A program made the position numbers and the translations under genes. This document shows positions 27,240 to 35,399 of a DNA stretch of 64,000 nucleotides, in pieces. A model generated the notes under the pieces. It was not told where the DNA came from. It saw only the letters and a program-made list of their open reading frames with translations, and did not search any database. Position 1 is the first letter of the stretch, and each line of letters begins with the position of its first letter. Source of the DNA: Branchiibius sp. NY16-3462-2 (GTDB taxonomy: Bacteria; Actinomycetota; Actinomycetes; Actinomycetales; Dermatophilaceae); contig NZ_LVCF01000025.1 of NCBI RefSeq assembly GCF_001594145.1, positions 248,001 to 312,000 on the forward strand, read 5' to 3'.

Positions 27240-28070
27240 ATGCCTTTCCTCACCGTTGGCACCGAGAATGGTGCTTCCGTCGAGATTTACTACGAAGACC
27301 ACGGCCAGGGTCGGCCGGTCGTGCTGCTGCAGGGGTACCCACTGGACGGTGCCGCGTGGGAGCCGCAGACGATCCCACTGTTGGACGCCGGCTACCGGGT
27401 GATCACCCTCGACCGGCGTGGCTTCGGCCGCTCGAGCCGGGTGGCGGCCAGGTTCGGGTACGACGAACTGAGCGACGACGTACATGCCCTGATCCAGCAC
27501 CTGGGTCTATCGGACGTGACGCTCGTCGGCTTCTCCATGGGCACCGCCGAGGTCGCGCGCTACATCGGCCGGCACGGCACCGGCGCCATCAGGTCGGCGG
27601 TGATGCTCGCACCGTTCGGACCCGGGCTACTCGCAGGCGACGACGGAATCGGCTTCCCCGAGTCGGTCTTCGACGGCATCCAGGACGCCATCCGCACCGA
27701 CCGGCACCAGTACTTGGAGAACTACTTCCTGCAGCACTACGTCGCCGAGCAGAACCTCGGCACGCGGGTCAGCGCCGCGACGCTGCGCGCCAACTTCGCC
27801 GTCGGGGCGGCGGCCGGCGCATCCGCGATGCTGCATTGCGTCACGGCGTGGAAGGAGGACTTCCGCGACGATCTGCCCGCGATCAACGTACCGCTGCTGG
27901 TCATGCAGGGCACGGAGGACCGCAACATCCCGATCGACGTGGGCGCCCGGCGGATCCCGCGATACCTGCCCGACGCGACCGTCGTCGAGATCGATGGTGG
28001 TCCGCACGGGATCGGGGTGACCCACCCCGAGATCGTCAATCCGGCGTTGCTGGATTTCCTTGGAAAGTAG
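27240..28070 (+). CDS. Alpha/beta hydrolase (non-haem haloperoxidase-like)
   Basis: A 276-residue alpha/beta hydrolase with the nucleophile elbow VGFSMG (Ser99), an acid in QGTEDRNIP (Asp227) and the histidine in GGPHG (His256). The order and the segment YYEDHGQGRPVVLLQGYPL near the start are typical of the non-haem chloroperoxidase/esterase branch. In vivo such enzymes act as esterases, lactonases or perhydrolases; true halogenation is usually an artefact. ATG 27240 has CAGGAG seven bases upstream. Confidence 0.88.
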   Translation: MPFLTVGTENGASVEIYYEDHGQGRPVVLLQGYPLDGAAWEPQTIPLLDAGYRVITLDRRGFGRSSRVAARFGYDELSDDVHALIQHLGLSDVTLVGFSMGTAEVARYIGRHGTGAIRSAVMLAPFGPGLLAGDDGIGFPESVFDGIQDAIRTDRHQYLENYFLQHYVAEQNLGTRVSAATLRANFAVGAAAGASAMLHCVTAWKEDFRDDLPAINVPLLVMQGTEDRNIPIDVGARRIPRYLPDATVVEIDGGPHGIGVTHPEIVNPALLDFLGK

Positions 28071-28077
28071 CGAGGCC

Positions 28078-28383
28078 TCAGACGCCGGGGATGACTCGCA
28101 AGTCGCGTACGACGCCGCCGTCGAGTGCGGCCAGCGCCTCTTGGTACGCGGGACTGTCGTGTGCGGCAATGGCCGCCTCCACGGAGTCGAACTCGATGAC
28201 GACGGTTCGCATCGGCTTGCCCGCCTCCCAGGCCACGGCCGCCTCGCTGCGCGCGAGGAACGTGCCGCCCGCCGAGGTGATCGCAGGGCCGGCGAGCGTT
28301 GCGTACGCCGCGAGCTTGCTCTCGTCGAGGACTTCCAGGTAGGTGCTGATCCAGTAAGCGCTCACGACAACATCTTGACCCAT
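28078..28383 (-). CDS. DUF1330 family protein
   Basis: A 101-residue protein matching DUF1330: SAYWISTYLEVLDESKLAAY at the start, GGTFLARS, then RTVVIEFDSVEAAIAAHDSP and AYQEAL. The family has a dimeric alpha/beta barrel fold related to ABM domains and no established activity. The gene converges on the hydrolase gene with a 7-base gap and is divergent from a GNAT gene, so it is probably transcribed alone. Confidence 0.85.
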   Translation of the reverse strand: MGQDVVVSAYWISTYLEVLDESKLAAYATLAGPAITSAGGTFLARSEAAVAWEAGKPMRTVVIEFDSVEAAIAAHDSPAYQEALAALDGGVVRDLRVIPGV

Positions 28384-28406
28384 GCGTGAACTGCGATAGT
28401 CGGGGC

Positions 28407-28946
28407 GTGACCACGACGACGCGACTCAGCCTGGAACGTCCCCTGCCAGACGATCTCGAGGCATTATTCGCGATCTACTCCGACCCACGTGTGTGGCAGC
28501 ACTTCCCGTCGCTGCGGCACACCGATCCGGAGCGAACCGCAGCGATGCTGCGCGGCTGGATCGACGGGTGGGAGCGGGACGGGCTGGGGATGTGGATGGT
28601 CCGGCTCCCGGGTGATCCTGCACTGCTCGGGCACGGCGGGTGCACGATCCGCGCGGACTCGTTCTGGAACCTCGGTTACCGCTTCGCGCCGGCCGCGCAG
28701 GGTCACGGATACGCGACTGAGGTTGCGAGAGAGGCGGTTTCGGCTGCGCAGCAACACCGGCCGGATCTGCCGGTGGTCGCCTACCTGCTAGAGAACAACC
28801 TGCCCTCCGCCAACGTCGCGACAAAGGTCGGGCTGGCGCTTCAGCACCGCGCGCCCGATGCGGGCAACCCGGATCCGGGGGCAATCCGATTGGTGTACGC
28901 CGATCGGCAGCTGACCGCCGAACAACTCGCCGCGACGCTTCGCTGA
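28407..28946 (+). CDS. GNAT acetyltransferase, RimJ/RimL-like
   Basis: A 179-residue GNAT of the ribosomal-protein acetyltransferase subtype: RLSLERPLPDDLEALFAIYS, then GHGGCTIRADSFWNLGYRFA and PAAQGHGYATEVAREAVSAA with the acetyl-CoA Gln-Gly-His-Gly-Tyr-Ala loop, then ENNLPSANVATKVGL. The acceptor could be an N-terminal amine of a protein or a small molecule. GTG 28407 was preferred over GTG 28386 because the first seven codons look non-conserved; neither has a strong ribosome site. Confidence 0.83.
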   Translation: MTTTTRLSLERPLPDDLEALFAIYSDPRVWQHFPSLRHTDPERTAAMLRGWIDGWERDGLGMWMVRLPGDPALLGHGGCTIRADSFWNLGYRFAPAAQGHGYATEVAREAVSAAQQHRPDLPVVAYLLENNLPSANVATKVGLALQHRAPDAGNPDPGAIRLVYADRQLTAEQLAATLR

Positions 28947-28985
28947 GCGACGGCGGGTGTGGCGTGCTGATGAGCAGCGTGGCCT

Positions 28986-29070
28986 CCCGCAACTGGTGGT
29001 GGTTTCGTCGATAGTCGAGGTCCATCCGCCGCGTGACCCCACAACACTTGGCGATCTCGTCACTTGTCAC
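28986..29070. repeat. Second site of the dispersed intergenic repeat
   Basis: The 32 bases at 28986-29017 match 25882-25913 at 29 positions, including the whole of TTTCGTCGATAGTCG. A third, more diverged copy begins at 29037 (CCCACAACACTTGGCGATCTCGTC shortened: CCCACAAC...TTGGCG...CTCGTC), 51 bases downstream, close to the 53-base period of the first site. It lies just after the GNAT gene. The rest of the 199-base gap up to 29145 holds nothing else I recognise. Confidence 0.65.
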
Positions 29071-29145
29071 TGTCCACCAGTCGTCGTTCCCAGCCGTCGG
29101 TGAAGAGGTGGGCAGACAAGCCGAGCGGCCACCTCGCCAGCGCGG

Positions 29146-29343
29146 TCAGGCGATAGCTTCGAAACGAAGTCGAAGCCCTAGCGCATGGGCAACCTTCATC
29201 ACGGTCGCGAGGCTTGGATTGCCGTCAGCGGACAGCGCCTTGTACAGGCCTTCTCGGCTCATCCCCGCGTCACGGGCTATCTGACTGAGGTTGCGTGAGC
29301 GAGCGATTGCACCCAGGGCTGCCGCGATGACCGCGGGAGGCTT
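29146..29343 (-). pseudogene. Decayed HigA/addiction-module antidote gene
   Basis: Read on this strand, 65 codons up to the stop give VIAAALGAIARSRNLSQIAR, then DAGMSREGLYKALSADGNPS and LATVMKVAHALGLRLRFEAI. This is a close fit to the helix-turn-helix half of 'addiction module antidote' proteins, whose usual N-terminal half of 30-40 residues is missing. No ATG or GTG lies upstream of the helix-turn-helix in this frame, which closes at a stop about 55 bases further up, and no toxin gene is present. It looks like the remnant of a toxin-antitoxin locus. Confidence 0.65.
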
Positions 29344-29450
29344 GGCACGGGATTGTTCTTGCCGCGAGCGATTGGCACGGGATCGTCGATTTCCTGGCCG
29401 ATCTCAACAATCGCGTGCCAGACGTTCTCCAAGGCAACCATCCCGTGCCA
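29343..29450. repeat. Symmetrical four-copy repeat TGGCACGGGAT
   Basis: Two direct copies of TGGCACGGGAT (29343-29353, 29373-29383) are mirrored by two inverted copies (29410-29420 with one mismatch, 29440-29450). Copies in each pair are exactly 30 bases apart and the whole set is symmetrical about 29396.5. Scattered additional pairing exists between the arms. It sits at the broken upstream end of the antitoxin remnant. Confidence 0.75.
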
Positions 29451-29482
29451 GTCGCCGCCCGCAGGTAGCAACCGAGCCAGCG

Positions 29483-30670
29483 TTACAGCGTCAGACCGTC
29501 GTCGTCCGACCACTGCGCGGTGTACTTGCGCAACACCGACAGTTGGTCGGCGTGCTCGTCGTACTCACTCAGCAAGATGCCGCTCAGCGCGCGCATCGCG
29601 TTGTCGACCGAGACTGCGGCGTTCTGCGCCGGGGAGAAGCCGTCCGCCCGGGCCCGGGCCTGGTCTTCGGGCGGCAGATGCCGCAACACGGCGTACGTTC
29701 CGCTGATCGCTTCGGCCGCCCGCTGAGCGCGCACCTGCATTTCGGGCGACAGCTCGGACCACCGATCCGTGATCGAGCGGACCAGTGCGGCGTCCTTGCC
29801 CCGGTCGGCCTCCTCGAGCGCGGAAGCGGCCGCGGCGAACGCACTGGCCGGCGTCGACGGCGTCTCTCGCGGGATGTGGACCCTGAGCTCCCCGCGGGCG
29901 ACCTGCACCGCCGCGTTGATCAACGCGATGACCCACTGCGGGTCCCCCACGGTGAAGAAGCCATCAGTGAGCGGCTCCACCACGACGCCGCTGCGGAAGG
30001 GAACCGCTCGGCGTACGTCGATCAAGGGCAGTTCCCGCGGACCGAGGATGAGGCGGTGGTTGGTGACGATCAACCGACCCGGGGTGAAACGCGCGGTGGG
30101 AGCCGACGTGGGGTACATCGAGATCGGGGTATCCAGGTGACAGACCTCTCCCGCGGCCAGCACGACGTTGGTGCCCACCAGCGGCAGGCGACCATGCTGC
30201 AGGTCGAGGAACCATCGGGCGCGGATCAGCCGATTACGTTGCGCTGCAACGGTTTCCCGCGACACCGGCAGGAGCGCCGCGGAGGCGTCGAACTGCGCGA
30301 CATCATCGTCATCGACCTCGCCGGTCGCGATCGCCAGATCGACGAAGCTAGCCAACCAACTCCCCGCTGAGACGTTGTCAGCGCCCGCGATCTCCTTGAG
30401 CCCGTAACCCTGGCTGCTGACCCAGCGATGCAGTTCCAGCCAGCTCTGCATGCTCGTCGATCCGGCTGAACTGCGTTGCGCCGCCGCCATCCGGTAGTCG
30501 CGGCGAACCACTTTGCGTTGCGCAGCGCAGGCGGGACACAACGACTTCATCGTGCCCGCCAGCGCGCCGCACCGGCGGCAGACACCGGCGCGCAACCGCT
30601 GCCAGTCGTCAACCAGTTCGCGGGCGCGCTCAATGCCAAGAGTCACCTTGCCGCGGTCGTCCGAAGCCAC
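29483..30670 (-). CDS. Zinc-ribbon protein with GRAM/PH-like domain
   Basis: This 395-residue protein starts at GTG 30670 with GGAGG four bases upstream. Cysteine pairs CRRCG and CPAC (about residues 31-50) form a likely zinc ribbon. Residues 165-245 (NVVLAAGEVCHLDTPISMYP, then RFTPGRLIVTNHRLILGPRE) have the pattern of a GRAM/bacterial PH domain, which commonly binds lipids or proteins. The C-terminal 120 residues are helical and Ala/Glu-rich. No membrane helix is seen. The named function is unknown; a membrane-surface or stress-related role is a guess from the PH-like domain. Confidence 0.7.
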   Translation of the reverse strand: MASDDRGKVTLGIERARELVDDWQRLRAGVCRRCGALAGTMKSLCPACAAQRKVVRRDYRMAAAQRSSAGSTSMQSWLELHRWVSSQGYGLKEIAGADNVSAGSWLASFVDLAIATGEVDDDDVAQFDASAALLPVSRETVAAQRNRLIRARWFLDLQHGRLPLVGTNVVLAAGEVCHLDTPISMYPTSAPTARFTPGRLIVTNHRLILGPRELPLIDVRRAVPFRSGVVVEPLTDGFFTVGDPQWVIALINAAVQVARGELRVHIPRETPSTPASAFAAAASALEEADRGKDAALVRSITDRWSELSPEMQVRAQRAAEAISGTYAVLRHLPPEDQARARADGFSPAQNAAVSVDNAMRALSGILLSEYDEHADQLSVLRKYTAQWSDDDGLTL

Positions 30671-30732
30671 TGAACCTCCTGGTCCCCGAGCTCCATTTTC
30701 GCACGTCCAGGCAGCGGCTCTTGCCCGCGCTC

Positions 30733-32298
30733 TCAGGTGGTCGGCAGCGTCACCGTGACCTTCGAGAACTTCACCGACCCACCGGTTGGGTGGGTGTTGA
30801 TCTGGCTGCTGTCGGCAACCAGCTGCAGGGTGAAGCTCTGTCCGGCACTAGCGCTGGCGGCGACGTACTCCATCGGGATGTTCAACCGGTGAGTGCGCCC
30901 GTCCAACGTCACCGGGAACGGGGTCAGCTGGCTGCCCAGCACCACGCCAGTGCTGTTATCGACGATCTGGGCGAGGACCCGGTTGGCGTTGCCGGTGGCC
31001 TTGCCGGAGTACGTCACGGACAGCCGGGGTGCACCGAGAACCTTTGTGGCGCGGGTGAATTGGATCGGCACGTTGACCGCGTTGGGCGCCTTTGTCGCGA
31101 TGAGCGCGGCGATCGGCCCCAGCTGAGCAGCACCCGGCCCGGTGTAGGGACCCGAGCCGCCCGCGGACACCAGCGGCAACGTCCCGGAGCCAGCGCCCCG
31201 CACCCCGCCGTGACCGACCTTGTTGGGCCGGTAGGTGGCCGCGGAGTGCCACGTCCCGTTCTGGTCCACCCACTCGAACCCGGCGCCGGTGCTGACGTGC
31301 TGCCGCTTGACGTACCGGTTCAACCAGGCGAGCGTGTCGCGCTCGATGACGCTGGTGTCGCCGGGGTTGGTCAGGCACACCCCGTGGCCACCGCAGAACC
31401 ACACCATCTTGACCGGTACCCCGTTGCGACGGACCGACGCGTAGTTGGCTGCGGCCTCATCCAGCGGGAAGAGCGTGTCGACGGTGCCCTGCAGGATCAG
31501 TGCCGGGGCGTGCACCCAGGCAGCGAGGTTCGTGCGCTGCCAGGATCCGAGGAAGCCCACACCCTGCGGCGAGAGCGTCACCGACGTCGCGGCCTGCTGG
31601 AAGGTGGTGTCGATGATCGGGTTGTTCCGCTGCCCCGCCCCGACGGCCGTGGCGTACAGCGACGTGGCCCAACCGGACTTGGCGGTGCGGTTGGGGTAGA
31701 GGCTGGTCTTCAGGGAGTTCCACGAGATGTCCGGCGCGATCGCGTCGATCCGGCGGTCCAGCGCGGCCGCGGCCCACTGCACACCCCCGCCGTAGGAGCC
31801 ACCGACCATCCCGACCGCGGGGTCGCCGGGCCTATCCAGTTGCGCCCACGGCTGCTTGGCCACCCAGTTCAGGATGGCCGACACATCGCGCCCCTCGTAG
31901 AGCACGCTGTCGGCCTGGGCCTGGCCACTCGACGTACGGAAACCTCTCGGGTTCCAACTGACCACGTTGTACCCGTTGGCCAGCAACGGGGCCACGCCGA
32001 TGACGCCACCGGCAGTGCTGGTTCCTGCGGTCGGGTCGGTCAGCGCCGCGCCTCCCCAGCCGGGGCCCTCCAGGACCGTCGGAGCCCGTCGGCCATCGCT
32101 GGCCGGCGCCCGGAAGTAGTTGCCGGTGATCGTCGTACCGTCAAAAGACTTGACGGAGAAGGCAATGGGGCCAGAAGGTACGGCGGCCGGTGCGGCGTGC
32201 GCGATCGTTGCGGTACCGAGGAGCCCACCTCCTGCGATCCCTGCAGCACAGATGGCGGCAAGACTGCGGCGACGTACACGGCTGGTGGCTGGCGTCAT
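30733..32298 (-). CDS. Secreted CocE/NonD-family hydrolase (S15-like)
   Basis: A 521-residue exported hydrolase. Residues 1-35 are a signal peptide with twin-type basic start (SRVRRRSLAAICAAG) ending AHA. The alpha/beta hydrolase triad is clear: GGSYGG (Ser168), QGTVDTLFP (Asp274) and CGGHG (His305). The C-terminal 180 residues form the beta-sandwich found in X-Pro dipeptidyl peptidase and cocaine esterase relatives. Substrates are probably peptides or esters outside the cell. ATG 32298 has AAGGAG eleven bases upstream and is preferred over GTG 32310. Confidence 0.88.
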   Translation of the reverse strand: MTPATSRVRRRSLAAICAAGIAGGGLLGTATIAHAAPAAVPSGPIAFSVKSFDGTTITGNYFRAPASDGRRAPTVLEGPGWGGAALTDPTAGTSTAGGVIGVAPLLANGYNVVSWNPRGFRTSSGQAQADSVLYEGRDVSAILNWVAKQPWAQLDRPGDPAVGMVGGSYGGGVQWAAAALDRRIDAIAPDISWNSLKTSLYPNRTAKSGWATSLYATAVGAGQRNNPIIDTTFQQAATSVTLSPQGVGFLGSWQRTNLAAWVHAPALILQGTVDTLFPLDEAAANYASVRRNGVPVKMVWFCGGHGVCLTNPGDTSVIERDTLAWLNRYVKRQHVSTGAGFEWVDQNGTWHSAATYRPNKVGHGGVRGAGSGTLPLVSAGGSGPYTGPGAAQLGPIAALIATKAPNAVNVPIQFTRATKVLGAPRLSVTYSGKATGNANRVLAQIVDNSTGVVLGSQLTPFPVTLDGRTHRLNIPMEYVAASASAGQSFTLQLVADSSQINTHPTGGSVKFSKVTVTLPTT

Positions 32299-32506
32299 GG
32301 TCGGGACCACTCCTTCGGGGTCGGATGTTCGCGGCCGGCGCTGTGCGCCAGGTCACAGCGACTGACGCTAGACCTGCGCGACACCCACGGCAACAGCCGG
32401 GCGTGTATCTGTGGCCAACCTGGGCGCTCCTTGCATCTGCCGGGTGCTGCGGGCCAACGCTCGGCGACGTCTCCTACTCCCTGCCCGCTGAAGAAAGGCA
32501 CGGCTG

Positions 32507-33295
32507 ATGAATGGTGCGATGCGATTTCGCGTAATCGGCACAATGGCGGCAACCGGCGCGCTGGCGATGACCGGTGGAGCTGCCATGGCGTGTGGCTCCG
32601 GCCCCGGTGGTTCACCCGGGTACACCTGCACCGGCGGGCTCGTCCCGTCCGGTACCTATTCCAACCTGAAGATCACCGGGCAGTGCGGCGTTGCGGACGG
32701 CGCAACAATCACCGTCCGCGGCAGCGTGTGGGTCGCCGCGAATGCGGCCTTCGACGCGCAGAGTGCTCCGGCGACGATCACCGTCGGCGGCAACGTGACT
32801 GCGAGCTCCGGCTCGCTGCTCGGTCTGGGTTGTCAGCCCGCCTCACTGGTCGGCAACTCCGCTCACCCGTGCGAGACCAATCCCACCGGTGCCTCGACGA
32901 TCACCGTCCGGGGCAGCGTGACCGCGATCAAGGCGGCCGCGGTGCTCATCAACGGCACGACCGTCGGGGGCAACGTCACGGCACTCGGCGGTGGGTCACC
33001 CGAAATCCCGTGGTCGATCAAGAACAACACCGTCGGGCGCAACATCACCGTGGCCGGACAGAACACCGAGTGGATCGGCGTGATGTTCAACAAGGTCGGC
33101 CGCAACGTGCTGCTCTATGACATCGCGCTGAGCGATCCGGACCCCGGGGCCCCCGGCGTCTTCATCGTTCGGAACACCATCGAGCGGAACCTGGTGTGCT
33201 ACCGGCTGACCCCCGGCGTCTCCGGCGGGTTCGTGCCGGGCTCCGTCAACGTCGTGGGAGGTGTCGCCCTCGGCCAGTGCGCGTCCCTCGTCTGA
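32507..33295 (+). CDS. Secreted beta-helix-like repeat protein
   Basis: A 262-residue protein with a signal peptide (hydrophobic stretch then GGAAMACG). The mature part repeats a short strand-turn unit: ITVRGSVWVAAN, ITVGGNVTASSG, ITVRGSVTAIKA, TVGGNVTALGG, TVGRNITVAGQ, KVGRNVLLYD, TIERNLVCYR and VNVVGGVALG. Such runs of Thr/Ile-Val-x-Gly-x-Val every 20-odd residues suggest a right-handed beta helix, similar in style to bactofilin or polymer-forming proteins but exported. Cysteines could stabilise it outside the cell. No catalytic motif is seen. GAAAGG lies eight bases before the ATG. Confidence 0.7.
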   Translation: MNGAMRFRVIGTMAATGALAMTGGAAMACGSGPGGSPGYTCTGGLVPSGTYSNLKITGQCGVADGATITVRGSVWVAANAAFDAQSAPATITVGGNVTASSGSLLGLGCQPASLVGNSAHPCETNPTGASTITVRGSVTAIKAAAVLINGTTVGGNVTALGGGSPEIPWSIKNNTVGRNITVAGQNTEWIGVMFNKVGRNVLLYDIALSDPDPGAPGVFIVRNTIERNLVCYRLTPGVSGGFVPGSVNVVGGVALGQCASLV

Positions 33296-33306
33296 CCGTC
33301 TGATCG

Positions 33307-33347
33307 CCAGGTGGTGGGCACCTGACCGTCACGTGTCCACCACCTGG
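33307..33347 (+). terminator. Strong hairpin after the beta-helix gene
   Basis: A 15-pair stem (33307-33321 with 33333-33347, one G-T pair) encloses an 11-base loop, 12 bases after the stop. There is no T-run. It should end transcription before the ComB-like gene at 33388. Confidence 0.65.
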
Positions 33348-33387
33348 TGCCTCCCCTCGGTGCGGTCGGGCGAGACAGGATGATCTG

Positions 33388-34089
33388 GTGCAGTCGAGAT
33401 TCGTGGGTTTCGATCAGGTCCCTACCCACCTGAGCGAGCCCGTTGTCGTGATCGACGTCCTGCGGGCGTTCACCACTGCGGCCTGGGTGGTGGAGAGTGG
33501 CGCCAGCGGGCTGTGGTCGGCCCCTTCGACGCGCGATGCCCTCGCCACGAAGACCGACCTCGGCCCACGCGCCATCGCCATCACCGACCGCGATGTCAGC
33601 GGCGGCTTCGATCTCGGGAACTCACCGGCCCTGGTCCGCCGGCACGATCTGGATGGTCGCCCCGTGGTGCAGACGACAACCAACGGCACCGTGGGCGTGC
33701 ACGCAGCCCGTCACGCTCCGTTGATTCTGTGCGCCGCTCTGGTGACAGCAACGGCGACCGCCCGGGTTCTGGCGGCCTCAGGTGCCGAACGGATCACCTA
33801 CGTCATCACCGGCGACAACGGGCACGCGGAGGAGGACGTTGCCTGCGCGGACCTCATCCAGGCAATTCTCACCAGTCGCGGCATTCCGACCGACACCGTG
33901 GACCGGGTCCAGCAATCACGTGCTGCCCACGGCCTCCGAGAAGCCGTGACCGCTGGGCTTCCCGGAGTGGATGCAGAGGACATCGAACTCGCCTGTGAGG
34001 TCGACCGCTTCGACTTCACGCTCCGAGCCATCGACCAGAACGGCTTGATCCAGGTCCAGCCAGTAGCGGCCGGACAAACGGACCGATGA
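33388..34089 (+). CDS. comB: 2-phosphosulfolactate phosphatase-like protein (ComB family)
   Basis: This 233-residue protein carries the ComB marks VVVIDVLRAFTTAA near the start, DLGNSP, VQTTTNGTVGVHAA in the middle and EEDVACADL in the second half. The founding archaeal enzyme removes phosphate from 2-phosphosulfolactate in coenzyme M synthesis. Bacteria without coenzyme M carry homologs whose substrate is uncertain. The Mg-binding acidic residues appear conserved. It starts at GTG 33388 and stands alone, convergent with the AAA ATPase gene. The family call is good; the exact reaction in this organism is not. Confidence 0.85.
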   Translation: MQSRFVGFDQVPTHLSEPVVVIDVLRAFTTAAWVVESGASGLWSAPSTRDALATKTDLGPRAIAITDRDVSGGFDLGNSPALVRRHDLDGRPVVQTTTNGTVGVHAARHAPLILCAALVTATATARVLAASGAERITYVITGDNGHAEEDVACADLIQAILTSRGIPTDTVDRVQQSRAAHGLREAVTAGLPGVDAEDIELACEVDRFDFTLRAIDQNGLIQVQPVAAGQTDR

Positions 34090-34099
34090 TGCGAGGAGG

Positions 34100-35296
34100 C
34101 TAGGCCTGCGAGCGCAGGTACTGGCCGAAGTGCGGCACCGTGAACGCGATGCGCCCGCGCTCGCCCGAGTAGATCAGACCCTTCTTCAGTAGCGCATCCC
34201 TTGCGGGAGAAAGTGATTGGGGCTTGCGCCCGAGCACTACCGCCACCTCGGACGTGGGCACCGACTCGGTGTCGTCCAGGTCCTCGAGTGTCAGCGCCGC
34301 GTCGGCCATCGCCCGCAGATACTCCCGTTCGCCAGGCGTCGCCCGGTCGAACCGGGAGCCGAAGAAGCCCACTGCGAGTTCGGCTTCCGCGATCGGCGCC
34401 GCCATCTCCACGTCGGCCGCGGTGATCGGCGAGGCCGTCGCCGCGTCCCACACGACCTTCCCGTACGCCTGGATGAAGTACGGATAGCCGCCCGTCACGG
34501 CGTACATCGCCTCCAATGCCTCCGGCTCGTACGCCGCGCCCTCCTCCTCCGCGGGCGTCTCCAATGCGCGGTCCGCCTCCGCACGCGGCAACCGGTCAAT
34601 CCGCGCGAAGCGAAACAGCCTCTCGCTGTATGACTTTGACGCCGACAGCACCGCCGGCACGTGCGGCAGGCCCGCCCCGACGATGAGCACCGGCAGTCCC
34701 GACTGGCTGATCTCGTGGCATGCGGCGCACAGCGCCGACACGTCCTCGGGATGCAGGTCCTGCATCTCGTCGATGAAGATCGCCACGCCGCGGCCCACGT
34801 CGGAAGCGAATCCCCCTACGTCGGAGAGCAATTCGACCAGGTCGATCTCGATGTCGCCCGAGTCTGCGCGACCGGAGACTGCGGGTACGTCGATCCCCGG
34901 GCTCCACTTGTCCCGCAACTTCGCGTTCGGTCCAGCCTCGCGCTGCGCGAAGGCCTTCACCACCCCCAGCACCTGATCGAAAACCGGACCGGCTGCTCCC
35001 AGCTCACGCAAGGCCTGGTGCAGCGCCGATGACAACGGCCGCCGCAGTCGCTGCTCCGGACGGGCCTCGAGCTTGCCGGTGCCCCATCCGGCTCGCACCG
35101 CCGAGGATCGCAGGGCGTTCAGCAGCACGGTCTTGCCGACGCCGCGCAGTCCGATCAACACCACCGATCGCTCCGGACGCCCCCGGGCCACGCGCTCCAG
35201 CGTGATCGCGAAGGTCGACAACTGCTCGTCGCGGCCAGCCAACTCCGGCGGTCGTTGGCCGGCGCCGGGCGCGTAGGGGTTACGGATCGGGTCCAC
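34100..35296 (-). CDS. AAA-family ATPase, Orc1/Cdc6-like, with C-terminal winged helix
   Basis: A 398-residue ATPase with Walker A GLRGVGKT (near residue 50), Walker B VAIFIDEMQDL (near 172) and the strand PVLIVGAGLP that carries sensor 1. The arrangement matches the AAA_16/STAND-like 'ATP-binding protein' group. The last 70 residues (EVAVVLGRKPQSLSPARDAL, LIYSGERGRIAFTVPHFGQY) look like a winged-helix domain. Members of this group often accompany mobile or conflict genes, but none is near. No partner gene is evident; function unknown. Confidence 0.82.
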   Translation of the reverse strand: MDPIRNPYAPGAGQRPPELAGRDEQLSTFAITLERVARGRPERSVVLIGLRGVGKTVLLNALRSSAVRAGWGTGKLEARPEQRLRRPLSSALHQALRELGAAGPVFDQVLGVVKAFAQREAGPNAKLRDKWSPGIDVPAVSGRADSGDIEIDLVELLSDVGGFASDVGRGVAIFIDEMQDLHPEDVSALCAACHEISQSGLPVLIVGAGLPHVPAVLSASKSYSERLFRFARIDRLPRAEADRALETPAEEEGAAYEPEALEAMYAVTGGYPYFIQAYGKVVWDAATASPITAADVEMAAPIAEAELAVGFFGSRFDRATPGEREYLRAMADAALTLEDLDDTESVPTSEVAVVLGRKPQSLSPARDALLKKGLIYSGERGRIAFTVPHFGQYLRSQA

Positions 35297-35399
35297 GATT
35301 GCACCGTATACGCGAATCTAGCGTCAGCCCGATATATCCCTAGCGAGCCCGATCGTGTCGCCAGTTGCTTCAAGGAACCGTGTCCGCTGCAATGAATAT

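Noticed and set aside
29146..29262. A short functional antitoxin starting at the internal ATG
   Set aside because: It would have 38 residues and cut the helix-turn-helix in half, with no toxin partner present.
29277..29513. A 78-codon frame on the minus strand over the antitoxin remnant and symmetrical repeat
   Set aside because: It overlaps the end of the zinc-ribbon gene, ends in a different frame from the antitoxin-like sequence, and its inner similarity is explained by the DNA repeat itself.
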